Source of the DNA: Bradyrhizobium sp. CSS354
GTDB taxonomy: Bacteria; Pseudomonadota; Alphaproteobacteria; Rhizobiales; Xanthobacteraceae
Direction of reading: 5' to 3'
NCBI RefSeq assembly: GCF_029051725.1
Contig: NZ_JAACFU010000029.1
Location: 1 to 51,301 of the forward strand
DNA length: 51,301 nucleotides
Under the pieces are notes generated by a model. It was given only the letters and a program-made list of their open reading frames with translations. It did not search any database and was not told the DNA's origin. The number at the start of each line of letters is the position of its first letter. The first letter of the stretch is position 1. Positions 43,491 to 51,059 of this stretch are shown in pieces. A program made the position numbers and the translations under genes.

Positions 43491-43919
43491 GTGGCCAACA
43501 TCCTGATCGTGGATGACGACCCGGCCGTGCAGATGACGATTCGGCTGCTCCTGGAGAGGGCTGGTCATCACATCACCGTCGCCGGAGACGGCCGCAAGGG
43601 ACTTGCGCTGTTCGAAGCCAGCCAGTTCGACCTGCTGTTTCTCGACATCTTCATGCCCGGCATGGACGGCCTGGAGACGATGCGCCACATCCGGGCGCTG
43701 CAGCCGGCGATTCCGATCGTCGTCATTTCCGGCCGTTCGTCCACGCCGGATGCTCATGCGGAGCCGGACTTCCTCAAGATGGCGACCAAGCTTGGCGCGG
43801 TGGCGAGCTTGCAGAAGCCGTTCCGCGCCGACGCGCTGCTCGCCGCGGTCGCCGGCTGCCTGGACGCGACGCTGACGGCATCGGTGAGGAGTCCGGATGT
43901 CAGCACCGGCCGCCGATGA
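43491..43919 (+). CDS. Single-domain response regulator (receiver)
   Basis: The 142-residue protein is a CheY-like receiver only: ILIVDDDPAVQMTIRLLLER with the acid pair, the phospho-acceptor D52 in LLFLDIFMPGMDGLETM, VVISGRSS (Ser at the switch position) and ASLQKPFRADALLAAV (the Lys). There is an insert of about eight residues before the last strand, and no output domain. It starts at GTG 43491 with GGAGG nine bases upstream. The next gene, a hybrid kinase, starts within 70 bp after it (or overlaps it by 23 bp if the upstream ATG is used), so the two are probably one operon and a phosphorelay. Confidence 0.92.
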   Translation: MANILIVDDDPAVQMTIRLLLERAGHHITVAGDGRKGLALFEASQFDLLFLDIFMPGMDGLETMRHIRALQPAIPIVVISGRSSTPDAHAEPDFLKMATKLGAVASLQKPFRADALLAAVAGCLDATLTASVRSPDVSTGRR

Positions 43920-43986
43920 CAAGAACCTTCATTATGTTCCAACCGAGCACGGGCACGGCCATTCGGGAAGCGGTGCAAATATCACC

Positions 43987-46900
43987 ATGACGCTCGCTAC
44001 GCGGCTCGCAATCGCGATGATCCTGCTGGTGGCGGTCACCGTGGCCGCAGTCGGCTGGCTCGGCTATCGCAACATCACCCAGGCCGTCATTCCGCGGGTC
44101 CTGGAGCGGATCGAAGCCCAGTCGAGCCTGCTGGCCACCCATCTTGAATCCTACGTTGCCGGCGCTCGTGGCGATCTACTCGGTTATCGCTCCGCCGCTG
44201 CCATCAATGGCCTGATCCGCGCCCATGTCGGTGGAGGCATCGATGCCGTCGACGGCGTTTCGGAGCAAACCTGGCGCGAGCGCATCGCAGCGCGGTTCGC
44301 AGCCGAGATCGACGCGAAACCGAGCTACGGGCAATTTCGAATTATCGGCCTTGACGACGACCAGCGCGAGCTGGTCCGCGTCGATCGCGCCGGCCCGAAC
44401 GGAGCAGCACGGATCGTCCCCAACGGCGAACTCGAACGCAAGAGCGAACGAACCTATTTCCAGGAGACGATTCGATTGGCGCCGGGCGACGTCTATGTTT
44501 CGCCCCTCGATCTCGCCACCCGGCAGGGAGGAACCACGGACCCTCACATTCCGACGTTGCGCGTCGCGACGCCGCTGTTCACGCCGGATAGCAAGCCGTT
44601 CGGCATCATCATCGCCAATATCGACATGCGTCCCGCGCTCGATCGAATCCGCTCGACCGCGAGCGCCGGGGGAGAGATCTATGTCGTGAACGCGCGCGGC
44701 GACTATCTGGTCCATCCCGATCGCGCGCGGGAATTCGGCACATTGCGCGGCAGCGCAAATGACTGGCGCCGTGACTTTCCGTTCTTTGCAGCGCGGGCCG
44801 GCCTGCCGCAAGGATCGGCGCAGCTTACGAGCGACGGGTCGGGCCGGCCGAGTGGAGCGGCAATCGCGCCCGCGCTGCTTGCCGGCAAGGAGTGGTTGGC
44901 AGTCATCGAGACGGCCCCCTCCTCCGTGTTCAGCCGCGTTCCGGCGGCCATTCAAAAAACCTCCTCGCTGGTTGGCCTGCTTGCCGTCCTTGCCGCAGCT
45001 TTGCTTGCGATGCTGCTGGCGCGCTCATTGACGCGGCCGATCGGGCGTTTGACCGCGGCAGTGGAGGCGATCGGCAGCGGACGGCGCGCCGACATTCCCG
45101 TCGATGCGAGCGGAGAGACAGGCGTGCTGGCGCGGGCCTTTGCCCAAATGGTCGAAGAAACGAGAGCGAAGACGGCCGCTCTTGAACGCGAGGTCGAGGA
45201 ACATCGCCGCACCGAGGCCGCGCGAAGCCATCATGAAGCGCGCGAGCGCTTGTTCAGCGCCGCCGTCGAATCCTCCGACGATGCGATCGTGATGCAATCG
45301 CTCGACGCCATCATCACCGGCTGGAATGCCTCCGCCGAGCGCCTCTACGGCTATCCGGCGAATGAGGCGATCGGGCAATCCACCTCGATCATCGTCCCAC
45401 CCGACAGACGCGAGCAAGGCAAGGACTATTTGCGGCGGATCGCCGGAGGCGAGCCGATCGAACGCTTCGAGACGGTGCGCCTGCGCAAGGATGGCACGCC
45501 GGTCGAAATCTCACTCAGCCTGTCGCCGATCAGGGGCCCATCGGGCGAGATCGTGGGCGCCTCCGGCACCGCGCGCAGCCTGACCGAGGCGCGTCGGGCC
45601 GAGCGGGCGCTGCAGCAGCAGCTTGAGGAACGGCGACAACTTTTCGACACCTCGCAGGATCTGATCATGGTGATGGACGCGCGCGGCCACATCGCGCAGA
45701 TCAGTCCGAGCAGCGAGTCTATTCTCGGCTACCGGCCGGAGCAGATGATCGGCCGCAGCGGCGCCGATTTCATTCATCCCGGCCATCTCGACCAGTCGCG
45801 CGACGAGATGCGCGCGCTCAGGCGCGGCGAGCGGCTGAAGCTCGCCGACACCCGCTGCTTCCACAAGGACGGACGCGAGGTCTGGCTGTCCTGGCTCGGT
45901 AGCTGGTCCGACCACGCCCAGCGTTACTTCTTCGTCGGGCGCGACATGACCGAGGCGAGGCTCGCACAGGAATCCTTGCGGGAGAGCGAGCAGCTTGCGC
46001 GCAATATCGTCGAGACCTCCCTCGACGCCTTCACCCAGACAGACCACACCGGCGCCATCCTGAGTTGGAACTCGCAGGCCGAGAAGCTCTTCGGATGGAC
46101 GCGTGAGGAGGCAATCGGCAAGAATGCGATCGAGCTTTTCGTCGCCCCCAGTGAGCGCGAAAGCGTCAGGGCCAGACTGAAGCTCTTTCTCGAATCCGAG
46201 CAACAATCGCTAGCCAATCCACGGCGCGAACTTTTGGTGCGGCGGCGCGACGGTAAGGAATTCAGGGCCGAGCTCAGCGTGACGGCGCTCCGGCGACGCG
46301 AAGGCGTTCTCCTCAATTCGTTCTACCGCGACCTGACCGACAAGATCGCGGCCGATGAACGCATCCGTCATGCCGAGAAGATGGAGGCGGTCGGCCAGCT
46401 CACCGGCGGAGTGGCGCACGACTTCAACAACATCCTCACCGTCATCACCGGAACGATCGAGATCCTGGCCGACGCGGTGGCCAAGGAGCCGGAGCTCGCG
46501 GCGATCACGAAGATGATCGACGAAGCCGCCGGCCGTGGCGCCGAGCTGACGCAGCATCTGCTGGCGTTTGCGCGCAAGCAGCCGCTCCAGCCGCGCGAGA
46601 TCGACGTCAACGCGCTGATCATCGACACCGCGAAATTATTGCGGCCGACGCTGGGCGAGCAGATCCATATCGAATCGGTGTTTGAGGACGAGAACTGCGT
46701 CGCGACCGTCGATCCGAGCCAGCTCACCACCGCAATCCTCAACCTCGCGCTCAATGCCCGCGACGCCATGCCCGGCGGCGGCAAGCTGATCGTGGAGACG
46801 GGCGCGGCCTATCTCGACGAGGTCTATGCCAGCGTCAACGACGTCCCGCCGGGCCACTACGTGCTGATCGCCGTGAGCGACACCGGCAGCGGAATTCCCG

Positions 46901-47493
46901 CCAACATGCTGGCCCGGGTGTTCGACCCCTTCTTCACCTCGAAGGGACCGGGCAAGGGCACCGGCCTCGGGCTTTCGATGGTCTACGGCTTCATCAAGCA
47001 GTCTGCGGGCCATATCAAGATCTACAGCGAGGAAGACCACGGCACCACGATCAAGATGTATCTGCCGCCCGGCAAGACTCCGACGGCGGTCGGCGAGAGC
47101 GTGACGCCGGCGACCATCGAGGGCGGACACGAGACGATCCTGGTGGTCGAGGACGACCGGCTGGTGCGCGACTACGTGCTGGCACAGCTGCATTCGCTCG
47201 GCTACGTCACCTTGCAGGCTGCGAACGCCGCGGAGGCGCTCGCAATCGTCGCCGCCGGAAAACCGTTCGACCTCCTGTTCACCGACGTCATCATGCCCGG
47301 CAAGATGAACGGACGGCAGCTCGCCGACGAACTGCAGAGAACGCGTCCCGATCTCAGGGTGCTCTACACGTCTGGCTATACCGAGAACGCGATCATCCAT
47401 CACGGCCGGCTGGATTCGGGCGTTCTGCTGCTGGCGAAGCCCTATCGCAAATCGGATCTGGCGCGGGCCATCCGCAAGGCGTTGAGCAGTTGA
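43987..47493 (+). CDS. Hybrid sensor histidine kinase with Cache, HAMP, three PAS and receiver
   Basis: The 1168-residue protein has a first transmembrane helix (LAIAMILLVAVTVAAVGWLG), a periplasmic double-Cache sensor to about 320 (RVATPLFTPDSKPFGIIIAN), and a second helix (LVGLLAVLAAALLAMLLARS). HAMP, three successive PAS domains (about 425-540, 545-660 and 665-785), HisKA with H811 (GQLTGGVAHDFNNILTVITG), HATPase (LNLALNARDAMPGGGKL) and a C-terminal receiver with D1100 (LLFTDVIMPGKMNG) follow. It senses a small periplasmic ligand and passes phosphate internally. An in-frame ATG at 43897 adds 30 residues with a His-rich stretch; I prefer 43987, which starts at the membrane helix, but cannot exclude the other. 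Confidence 0.93.
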   Translation: MTLATRLAIAMILLVAVTVAAVGWLGYRNITQAVIPRVLERIEAQSSLLATHLESYVAGARGDLLGYRSAAAINGLIRAHVGGGIDAVDGVSEQTWRERIAARFAAEIDAKPSYGQFRIIGLDDDQRELVRVDRAGPNGAARIVPNGELERKSERTYFQETIRLAPGDVYVSPLDLATRQGGTTDPHIPTLRVATPLFTPDSKPFGIIIANIDMRPALDRIRSTASAGGEIYVVNARGDYLVHPDRAREFGTLRGSANDWRRDFPFFAARAGLPQGSAQLTSDGSGRPSGAAIAPALLAGKEWLAVIETAPSSVFSRVPAAIQKTSSLVGLLAVLAAALLAMLLARSLTRPIGRLTAAVEAIGSGRRADIPVDASGETGVLARAFAQMVEETRAKTAALEREVEEHRRTEAARSHHEARERLFSAAVESSDDAIVMQSLDAIITGWNASAERLYGYPANEAIGQSTSIIVPPDRREQGKDYLRRIAGGEPIERFETVRLRKDGTPVEISLSLSPIRGPSGEIVGASGTARSLTEARRAERALQQQLEERRQLFDTSQDLIMVMDARGHIAQISPSSESILGYRPEQMIGRSGADFIHPGHLDQSRDEMRALRRGERLKLADTRCFHKDGREVWLSWLGSWSDHAQRYFFVGRDMTEARLAQESLRESEQLARNIVETSLDAFTQTDHTGAILSWNSQAEKLFGWTREEAIGKNAIELFVAPSERESVRARLKLFLESEQQSLANPRRELLVRRRDGKEFRAELSVTALRRREGVLLNSFYRDLTDKIAADERIRHAEKMEAVGQLTGGVAHDFNNILTVITGTIEILADAVAKEPELAAITKMIDEAAGRGAELTQHLLAFARKQPLQPREIDVNALIIDTAKLLRPTLGEQIHIESVFEDENCVATVDPSQLTTAILNLALNARDAMPGGGKLIVETGAAYLDEVYASVNDVPPGHYVLIAVSDTGSGIPANMLARVFDPFFTSKGPGKGTGLGLSMVYGFIKQSAGHIKIYSEEDHGTTIKMYLPPGKTPTAVGESVTPATIEGGHETILVVEDDRLVRDYVLAQLHSLGYVTLQAANAAEALAIVAAGKPFDLLFTDVIMPGKMNGRQLADELQRTRPDLRVLYTSGYTENAIIHHGRLDSGVLLLAKPYRKSDLARAIRKALSS

Positions 47494-47504
47494 TGTGAGG
47501 GGCC

Positions 47505-47591
47505 GTAGCCCGGATGGAGCACAGCGCAATCCGGGACGTGTCTTGCCGTGGACACGGATCACCGGATTTTGCTACGCTCCATCCGGGCTAC
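47505..47591. repeat. Intergenic palindromic repeat, GTAGCCCGGATGGAG type
   Basis: GTAGCCCGGATGGAGC at 47505 is the inverted copy of GCTCCATCCGGGCTAC ending at 47591; inner arms CAATCCGGGA and CACCGGATTTTG pair partly. It is flanked by the convergent stops of the hybrid kinase and the FixJ-like gene, 11-12 bp from each, a typical terminator-like position. Confidence 0.8.
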
Positions 47592-47603
47592 TGACCGATA
47601 AAT

Positions 47604-48239
47604 TTACGACGCGCGCTGGGCCGCGGTCATCACGATCCGGATCAGATCGGCGGCATTGCGCGCACCGAGCTTCTTCATGATGTTGGCGCGGTGGTCCTCG
47701 ATGGTGCGCGGGCTGATGCCGAGCGTGCGGCCGGCCTCCTTGTTGGAGGCGCCGGCGGCGAACTGCTCAAGCACCTCGCGCTCTCTGCGCGTCAACGGCT
47801 CGCGTCCGGGGAAATGCAGCGAACCGAACTTCGGCGCCGCGTTCTCCGACTGCCTGCGTGCATAGGCACCGATCGCCTCGTCGAGCCGGCCGACGATCTC
47901 GCTGCCGCGGAACGGCTTCTCGATGAAGTCGAGCGCGCCGCTCTTGATGGCCCCTACCGCCATCGCGATATCGCCCTGCCCGGAGATCATGAAGATCGGT
48001 GCCGGATAGTCTTCGCCGTGCAGCTCATTGAGAATGTCGAGACCCGACTTGCCGGGAATGTGCACGTCGAGCAGAACCGCTGCAGGTGTGCGGCTTCGCG
48101 CGACGGAGAGCAATGCTGCGCCGTCCGCAAAACAGATCACCTCATAGCCCGCCGCCTTCAACACCATCGACAAGGTGTCGCGAACGGCAGCGTCGTCGTC
48201 GACCACGAAGATTTCACCGCGAGAGCTTTGTTCGGCCAT
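47604..48239 (-). CDS. FixJ/NarL-type response regulator with LuxR helix-turn-helix
   Basis: The 211-residue protein has a receiver (residues about 8-125) with the acid pair in IFVVDDDAAVRDTL, D58 in VLLDVHIPGKSGLD, MISGQGDIAMAV and FIEKPFRGSEI. A LuxR/FixJ DNA-binding domain follows (PLTRREREVLEQFAAGASNK and EAGRTLGISPRTIEDHRANI, ending MKKLGARNAADLIRI). The ISGQGD and DFIEKPF segments are FixJ-like. ATG 48239 is chosen; an in-frame GTG at 48248 is possible. A dyad CCGTA-N4-TACGG lies about 75 bp upstream. It may be the output of the neighbouring hybrid kinase. Confidence 0.93.
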   Translation of the reverse strand: MAEQSSRGEIFVVDDDAAVRDTLSMVLKAAGYEVICFADGAALLSVARSRTPAAVLLDVHIPGKSGLDILNELHGEDYPAPIFMISGQGDIAMAVGAIKSGALDFIEKPFRGSEIVGRLDEAIGAYARRQSENAAPKFGSLHFPGREPLTRREREVLEQFAAGASNKEAGRTLGISPRTIEDHRANIMKKLGARNAADLIRIVMTAAQRAS

Positions 48240-48314
48240 GTGCCACACATCCGGTTGGCATGAAGGACTCGCGTCCGCCCCAACCGTTATGGCGTTCGGC
48301 GCGGATTCGGCCCA

Positions 48315-48328
48315 CCGTATTTGTACGG
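48315..48328. promoter_or_regulatory. Inverted repeat CCGTA-N4-TACGG upstream of the FixJ-like gene
   Basis: CCGTA-TTTG-TACGG is a perfect five-base dyad. On the minus strand it reads CCGTACAAATACGG, almost identical to CCGTACAAATATGG upstream of the AraC-family gene (19417-19432). A dimeric regulator, possibly the LuxR-type protein itself, may bind. Function inferred only from position and repetition. Confidence 0.4.
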
Positions 48329-48424
48329 GACATGAACATAACGCACAAGTAGCGGCAAGGCGCCTAATTGCAGAGGACGGGGAATATCCATGCTAAATTG
48401 GGCGCTACGCCGCCTCTCGTCGCA

Positions 48425-48678
48425 ATGCCCGAAATCGAGAGCCGTGAGCTGATTGCGGCTGACCTTCGCATGCTGATCTCGCAGATCGAGACCAGTATGC
48501 GCCGGACCGCCACAGCCATGGATCAAGAACACGGCAGCGATCCGGAAGGTTCCGCCGAGTCTTCGTGCTCGATGATGTCACACCCCGGCATGCCACGGCG
48601 ATCGCCGCTCTCGATGCCTGCCGGGCCGGCCTTGGCAACGCCCTGGAATGCCTGTCGGAAGCCGGCAGCACGGTGTAG
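48425..48678 (+). pseudogene. Small unknown gene, apparently frameshifted
   Basis: From ATG 48425 the frame gives MPEIESRELIAADLRMLISQ, then IETSMRRTATAMDQEHGSDP, which looks like a coiled, helical coding sequence. After about 48547 this frame turns into low-quality Ser/Arg/Pro text, while the -1 frame reads RRVFVLDDVTPRHATAIAAL, then DACRAGLGNALECLSEAGST and a TAG at 48676-48678. Joined, the two would give a coherent protein of about 84 residues. One missing base near 48545-48552 would explain it. No ribosome-binding site is evident. Real family membership is unknown; the alternative is that only one of the halves is expressed or that the match is by chance. Confidence 0.4.
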
Positions 48679-48734
48679 ATCGCGATCGCTGCGACGCGGC
48701 AACCGCATTCTTTCATCGCATGGCGGCCCGCGGC

Positions 48735-49238
48735 TCAGGCGCGGTGCCGCTCCACGATCGCGTCGGTGGCGACGCCACCCCAGGTGTGCATCGCCGGCAG
48801 GCCCATCGCGGTCTTGCCGAGATTGGCGAGGCTGATGCGCAATGCGGCCAGATCCAGCGGCTTGGGCAGGCTCTGGAGCTCGATCCCGACGGAACGGGCG
48901 AAGCTGCGGGCGGCGCTGCGGCGCTTGCCGTCCATGCCGCTGATGACGATCACGGCGCCGCCAAATTTCGCCTTGGCCATCTCGCCCAGCACGTCGATGC
49001 CGTCGCCATCCTCCAGCACGAGATCGAGTGTCACGCAGTCGAAGCGCGCAGTGCGGAGTTTGTCGATCGCTTCGGCCACGGACGGCGCCACGGTGACTTC
49101 GTGGCCGGCCTGCTTGGCCGCGACCGTGATCAGGCTGCGCTGCGTGGCGTCGTCGTCGACCACCAGAAGCTGAAGTGCGCGCCGCTCGGCGCCGTCGGGC
49201 AGGTTTGACGGGAGAGGTGAGAAAGAGCTTCTGGGCAT
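48735..49238 (-). CDS. Response regulator receiver protein
   Basis: The 167-residue protein has a 20-residue N-terminal lead and a receiver: LQLLVVDDDATQRSLITVAA with the acid residues, D72 in CVTLDLVLEDGDGIDVLGEM, VIVISGMDG (Ser at the switch position) and LQSLPKPLDLAAL (Lys). The C-terminal 35 residues (GLPAMHTWGGVATDAIVERH) are not a known output domain. AGGAT precedes the ATG. The flanking genes on the same strand are chemotaxis-like, but 141 bp separate it from the PilZ-like gene, so it may be its own unit. Confidence 0.9.
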   Translation of the reverse strand: MPRSSFSPLPSNLPDGAERRALQLLVVDDDATQRSLITVAAKQAGHEVTVAPSVAEAIDKLRTARFDCVTLDLVLEDGDGIDVLGEMAKAKFGGAVIVISGMDGKRRSAARSFARSVGIELQSLPKPLDLAALRISLANLGKTAMGLPAMHTWGGVATDAIVERHRA

Positions 49239-49379
49239 TACCGTATCCTGAGATTGAGACCGGCAATGGATACCCGGTTCGCGCTTAGGCGACGTAAAGC
49301 CGCGACGGCAAATTCAGTCGGATGTTTCAGCAAATGTGAACCAATGTCGCGGAGCACGACGACGAGACGCACGTGAAGA

Positions 49380-49697
49380 TCACGCCGCCTCGTCACGGCC
49401 ACCGGCTGCGCCGCGCTTCTTCCGGTTCTTGCCACGCAGGAATTGGATGTCCATTTCGACGCCGTTGACGCGCACCAGTTCGCAGCGGCGATAGGCAAGG
49501 CCGGTGGACGACAGCAGCAGGAAGAACTCTTTCAGGTTCAGGCCCTGAATCGAGCCTTCCACCGTCAGGACGGCGTCGGTGTCGGAGATCGCGTTGAGCT
49601 TGCAGTCGCGGCGCCAAGTGCCGTCGATGGCCATGATGCAGACATCATAGCCGCGACTGAATGTCACGCGTTCCGCGCCCTTGCCATCCTCGGCCAT
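49380..49697 (-). CDS. Small PilZ-like protein, c-di-GMP motifs degenerate
   Basis: The 105-residue product has a beta-barrel-like pattern: ERVTFSRGYDVCIMAIDGTW, then CKLNAISDTDAVLTVEGSIQ and ELVRVNGVEMDIQFLRGKN. This resembles PilZ domains seen in alphaproteobacterial chemotaxis and signalling clusters. The canonical RxxxR and [DN]xSxxG c-di-GMP motifs are not intact (R10 and R15 are one position too far apart, and no G follows the Ser at the expected place). It may be a PilZ protein that no longer binds the nucleotide. The ATG lies two bases after the cheR stop, so the genes are coupled. The C-terminal tail is Lys/Arg/Gly-rich. Confidence 0.7.
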   Translation of the reverse strand: MAEDGKGAERVTFSRGYDVCIMAIDGTWRRDCKLNAISDTDAVLTVEGSIQGLNLKEFFLLLSSTGLAYRRCELVRVNGVEMDIQFLRGKNRKKRGAAGGRDEAA

Positions 49698-49699
49698 GC

Positions 49700-50581
49700 C
49701 TATCGTCCTGCCATGACCGCTACGCGCGGCGCGGCGCCGGCGAGAGCCGGCTTGGCGGCCGCGGCACGCGGGTCGTTCGGCTTGTAGAGACCGCGCCGCT
49801 CCGGAATCGGTCTGAACGTGTCGGTCAGTCCGACCACCGTTTCGGCCGCGCCCAGCACCAGGAAGCCGTCTCCCTCGATCTGACGAGCCAGGCGGTTGAA
49901 GATGTTGATCTTGGTGTCCTGATCGAAATAGATCAGCACGTTGCGGCAGAAGATGACGTCGAAAGTGCCGAGCTGAGCGAAATCGTGCAGCAAATTGAGC
50001 TGCCGGTGCTGGATCATCGCCCGCAGCTCGGGATTGATCTGCCAGGTCTCGCCGGTCTGCTTGAAATATTTCATCAGCATCTGGATCGGCAGGCCGCGCT
50101 GCACTTCGAACTGGCTGTAGATGCCGGCCTTGGCCTTCTCGAGCACCTCCTGCGACAGGTCGGTCGCGATGATCTCGACGCGCCAGCCGGTCAGGGCCGC
50201 ACCCATCTCCTTCAGGCTCATCGCCAGCGAATAGGGCTCCTGCCCGGTCGAGCCGGCGGCGCACCAGATGCGCACGCTGCGGCGGCCGGCGCGGGCCTTG
50301 ATGATCTCCGGCATGATGGTGTCGCGGAAATGATCGAAGGGGACCTTGTCGCGAAAGAAGAAGGTCTCGTTGGTGGTCATCGCCTCGACCACGCTGGTGA
50401 CGAGCGCGCCCGAGCCAGCGCCTTGCAGCTTCTGCACGAGCTCGCCGATGCCGGAGATGCCGGCCTTGCGCGCCAGCGGCAACAGCCGGCTTTCAATCAG
50501 ATATTGCTTGTCTGCGGACAGATCGAGGCCGGAATGATCCCTCAGGAACTTACGCAGATACTCATACTCGGTCGGGGTCAC
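49700..50581 (-). CDS. cheR: Chemotaxis protein methyltransferase CheR
   Basis: The 293-residue enzyme methylates glutamates of chemoreceptors using S-adenosylmethionine. It has an N-terminal helical CheR domain (EYEYLRKFLRDHSGLDLSAD) and a methyltransferase domain with VRIWCAAGSTGQEPYSLAMS (SAM binding) and FDVIFCRNVLIYFDQDTKI. The GTG start at 50581 has GAGAGG eight bases upstream; an in-frame ATG at 50614 is the alternative. It lies 60 bp after cheY and two bases before the PilZ-like gene. No cheB lies between cheY and cheR here. Confidence 0.95.
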   Translation of the reverse strand: MTPTEYEYLRKFLRDHSGLDLSADKQYLIESRLLPLARKAGISGIGELVQKLQGAGSGALVTSVVEAMTTNETFFFRDKVPFDHFRDTIMPEIIKARAGRRSVRIWCAAGSTGQEPYSLAMSLKEMGAALTGWRVEIIATDLSQEVLEKAKAGIYSQFEVQRGLPIQMLMKYFKQTGETWQINPELRAMIQHRQLNLLHDFAQLGTFDVIFCRNVLIYFDQDTKINIFNRLARQIEGDGFLVLGAAETVVGLTDTFRPIPERRGLYKPNDPRAAAAKPALAGAAPRVAVMAGR

Positions 50582-50641
50582 GGATAGGCCTCTCGGAAGC
50601 TGTACTGGGAACACTCTGGCTGGAACACTCCGCCAGATAAC

Positions 50642-51028
50642 TCAGACCATGGCTTGTCCGACCGGGATCAAGCCGACTTCAGCGAATTTGTCGGCGATGA
50701 TGTCTTTGTCGAAGGGCTTCATGATGTACTCGTTGGCGCCGCCGCTGAGCGCCTGAGCGATATGAGCCACGTTGTTTTCGGTGGTGCAGAACACGACCTT
50801 GGGCTGGTCGCCGCCCGGCAGGCGGCGCATGTGGCCCATGAACTCGAAGCCGTCCATCACCGGCATGTTCCAGTCCAGCAGCACAGCGTCGGGCAGCTTG
50901 CGCTGACAGACCTCGAGCGCTTTGGAGCCGTCCTCGGCCTCCGTGACTTCGAATTCCAGGCCTTCCAGGATCCGGCGTGCGATCTTGCGCACGACGCTTG
51001 AATCATCGACCACCAAACACGTCTTCAT
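50642..51028 (-). CDS. cheY: Chemotaxis response regulator CheY
   Basis: The 128-residue receiver has the form of CheY: MKTCLVVDDSSVVRKIARRI with the acid pair, D52 in VLLDWNMPVMDGFEFMGHMR, VVFCTTENNVAHIAQAL (Thr at the switch position) and EYIMKPFDKDIIADKF (Lys). Phosphorylated by CheA, it binds the flagellar motor switch. The ATG at 51028 has GGAGAA upstream; the longer frame to 51148 is the reverse-strand shadow of cheW. It is 31 bp after the cheW stop. Confidence 0.95.
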   Translation of the reverse strand: MKTCLVVDDSSVVRKIARRILEGLEFEVTEAEDGSKALEVCQRKLPDAVLLDWNMPVMDGFEFMGHMRRLPGGDQPKVVFCTTENNVAHIAQALSGGANEYIMKPFDKDIIADKFAEVGLIPVGQAMV

Positions 51029-51059
51029 TTTGGTTCTCCGGCTTCGATGTTTTTGGGGC

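Noticed and set aside
26798..47591. CRISPR array or transposon ends
   Set aside because: The repeats are dispersed single palindromes without regular spacers, and no transposase or cas gene lies nearby.
49380..50264. Long minus-strand frame joining the PilZ-like gene to the end of cheR
   Set aside because: The upstream part is out of frame with cheR and overlaps its methyltransferase domain; the real start is at 49697.
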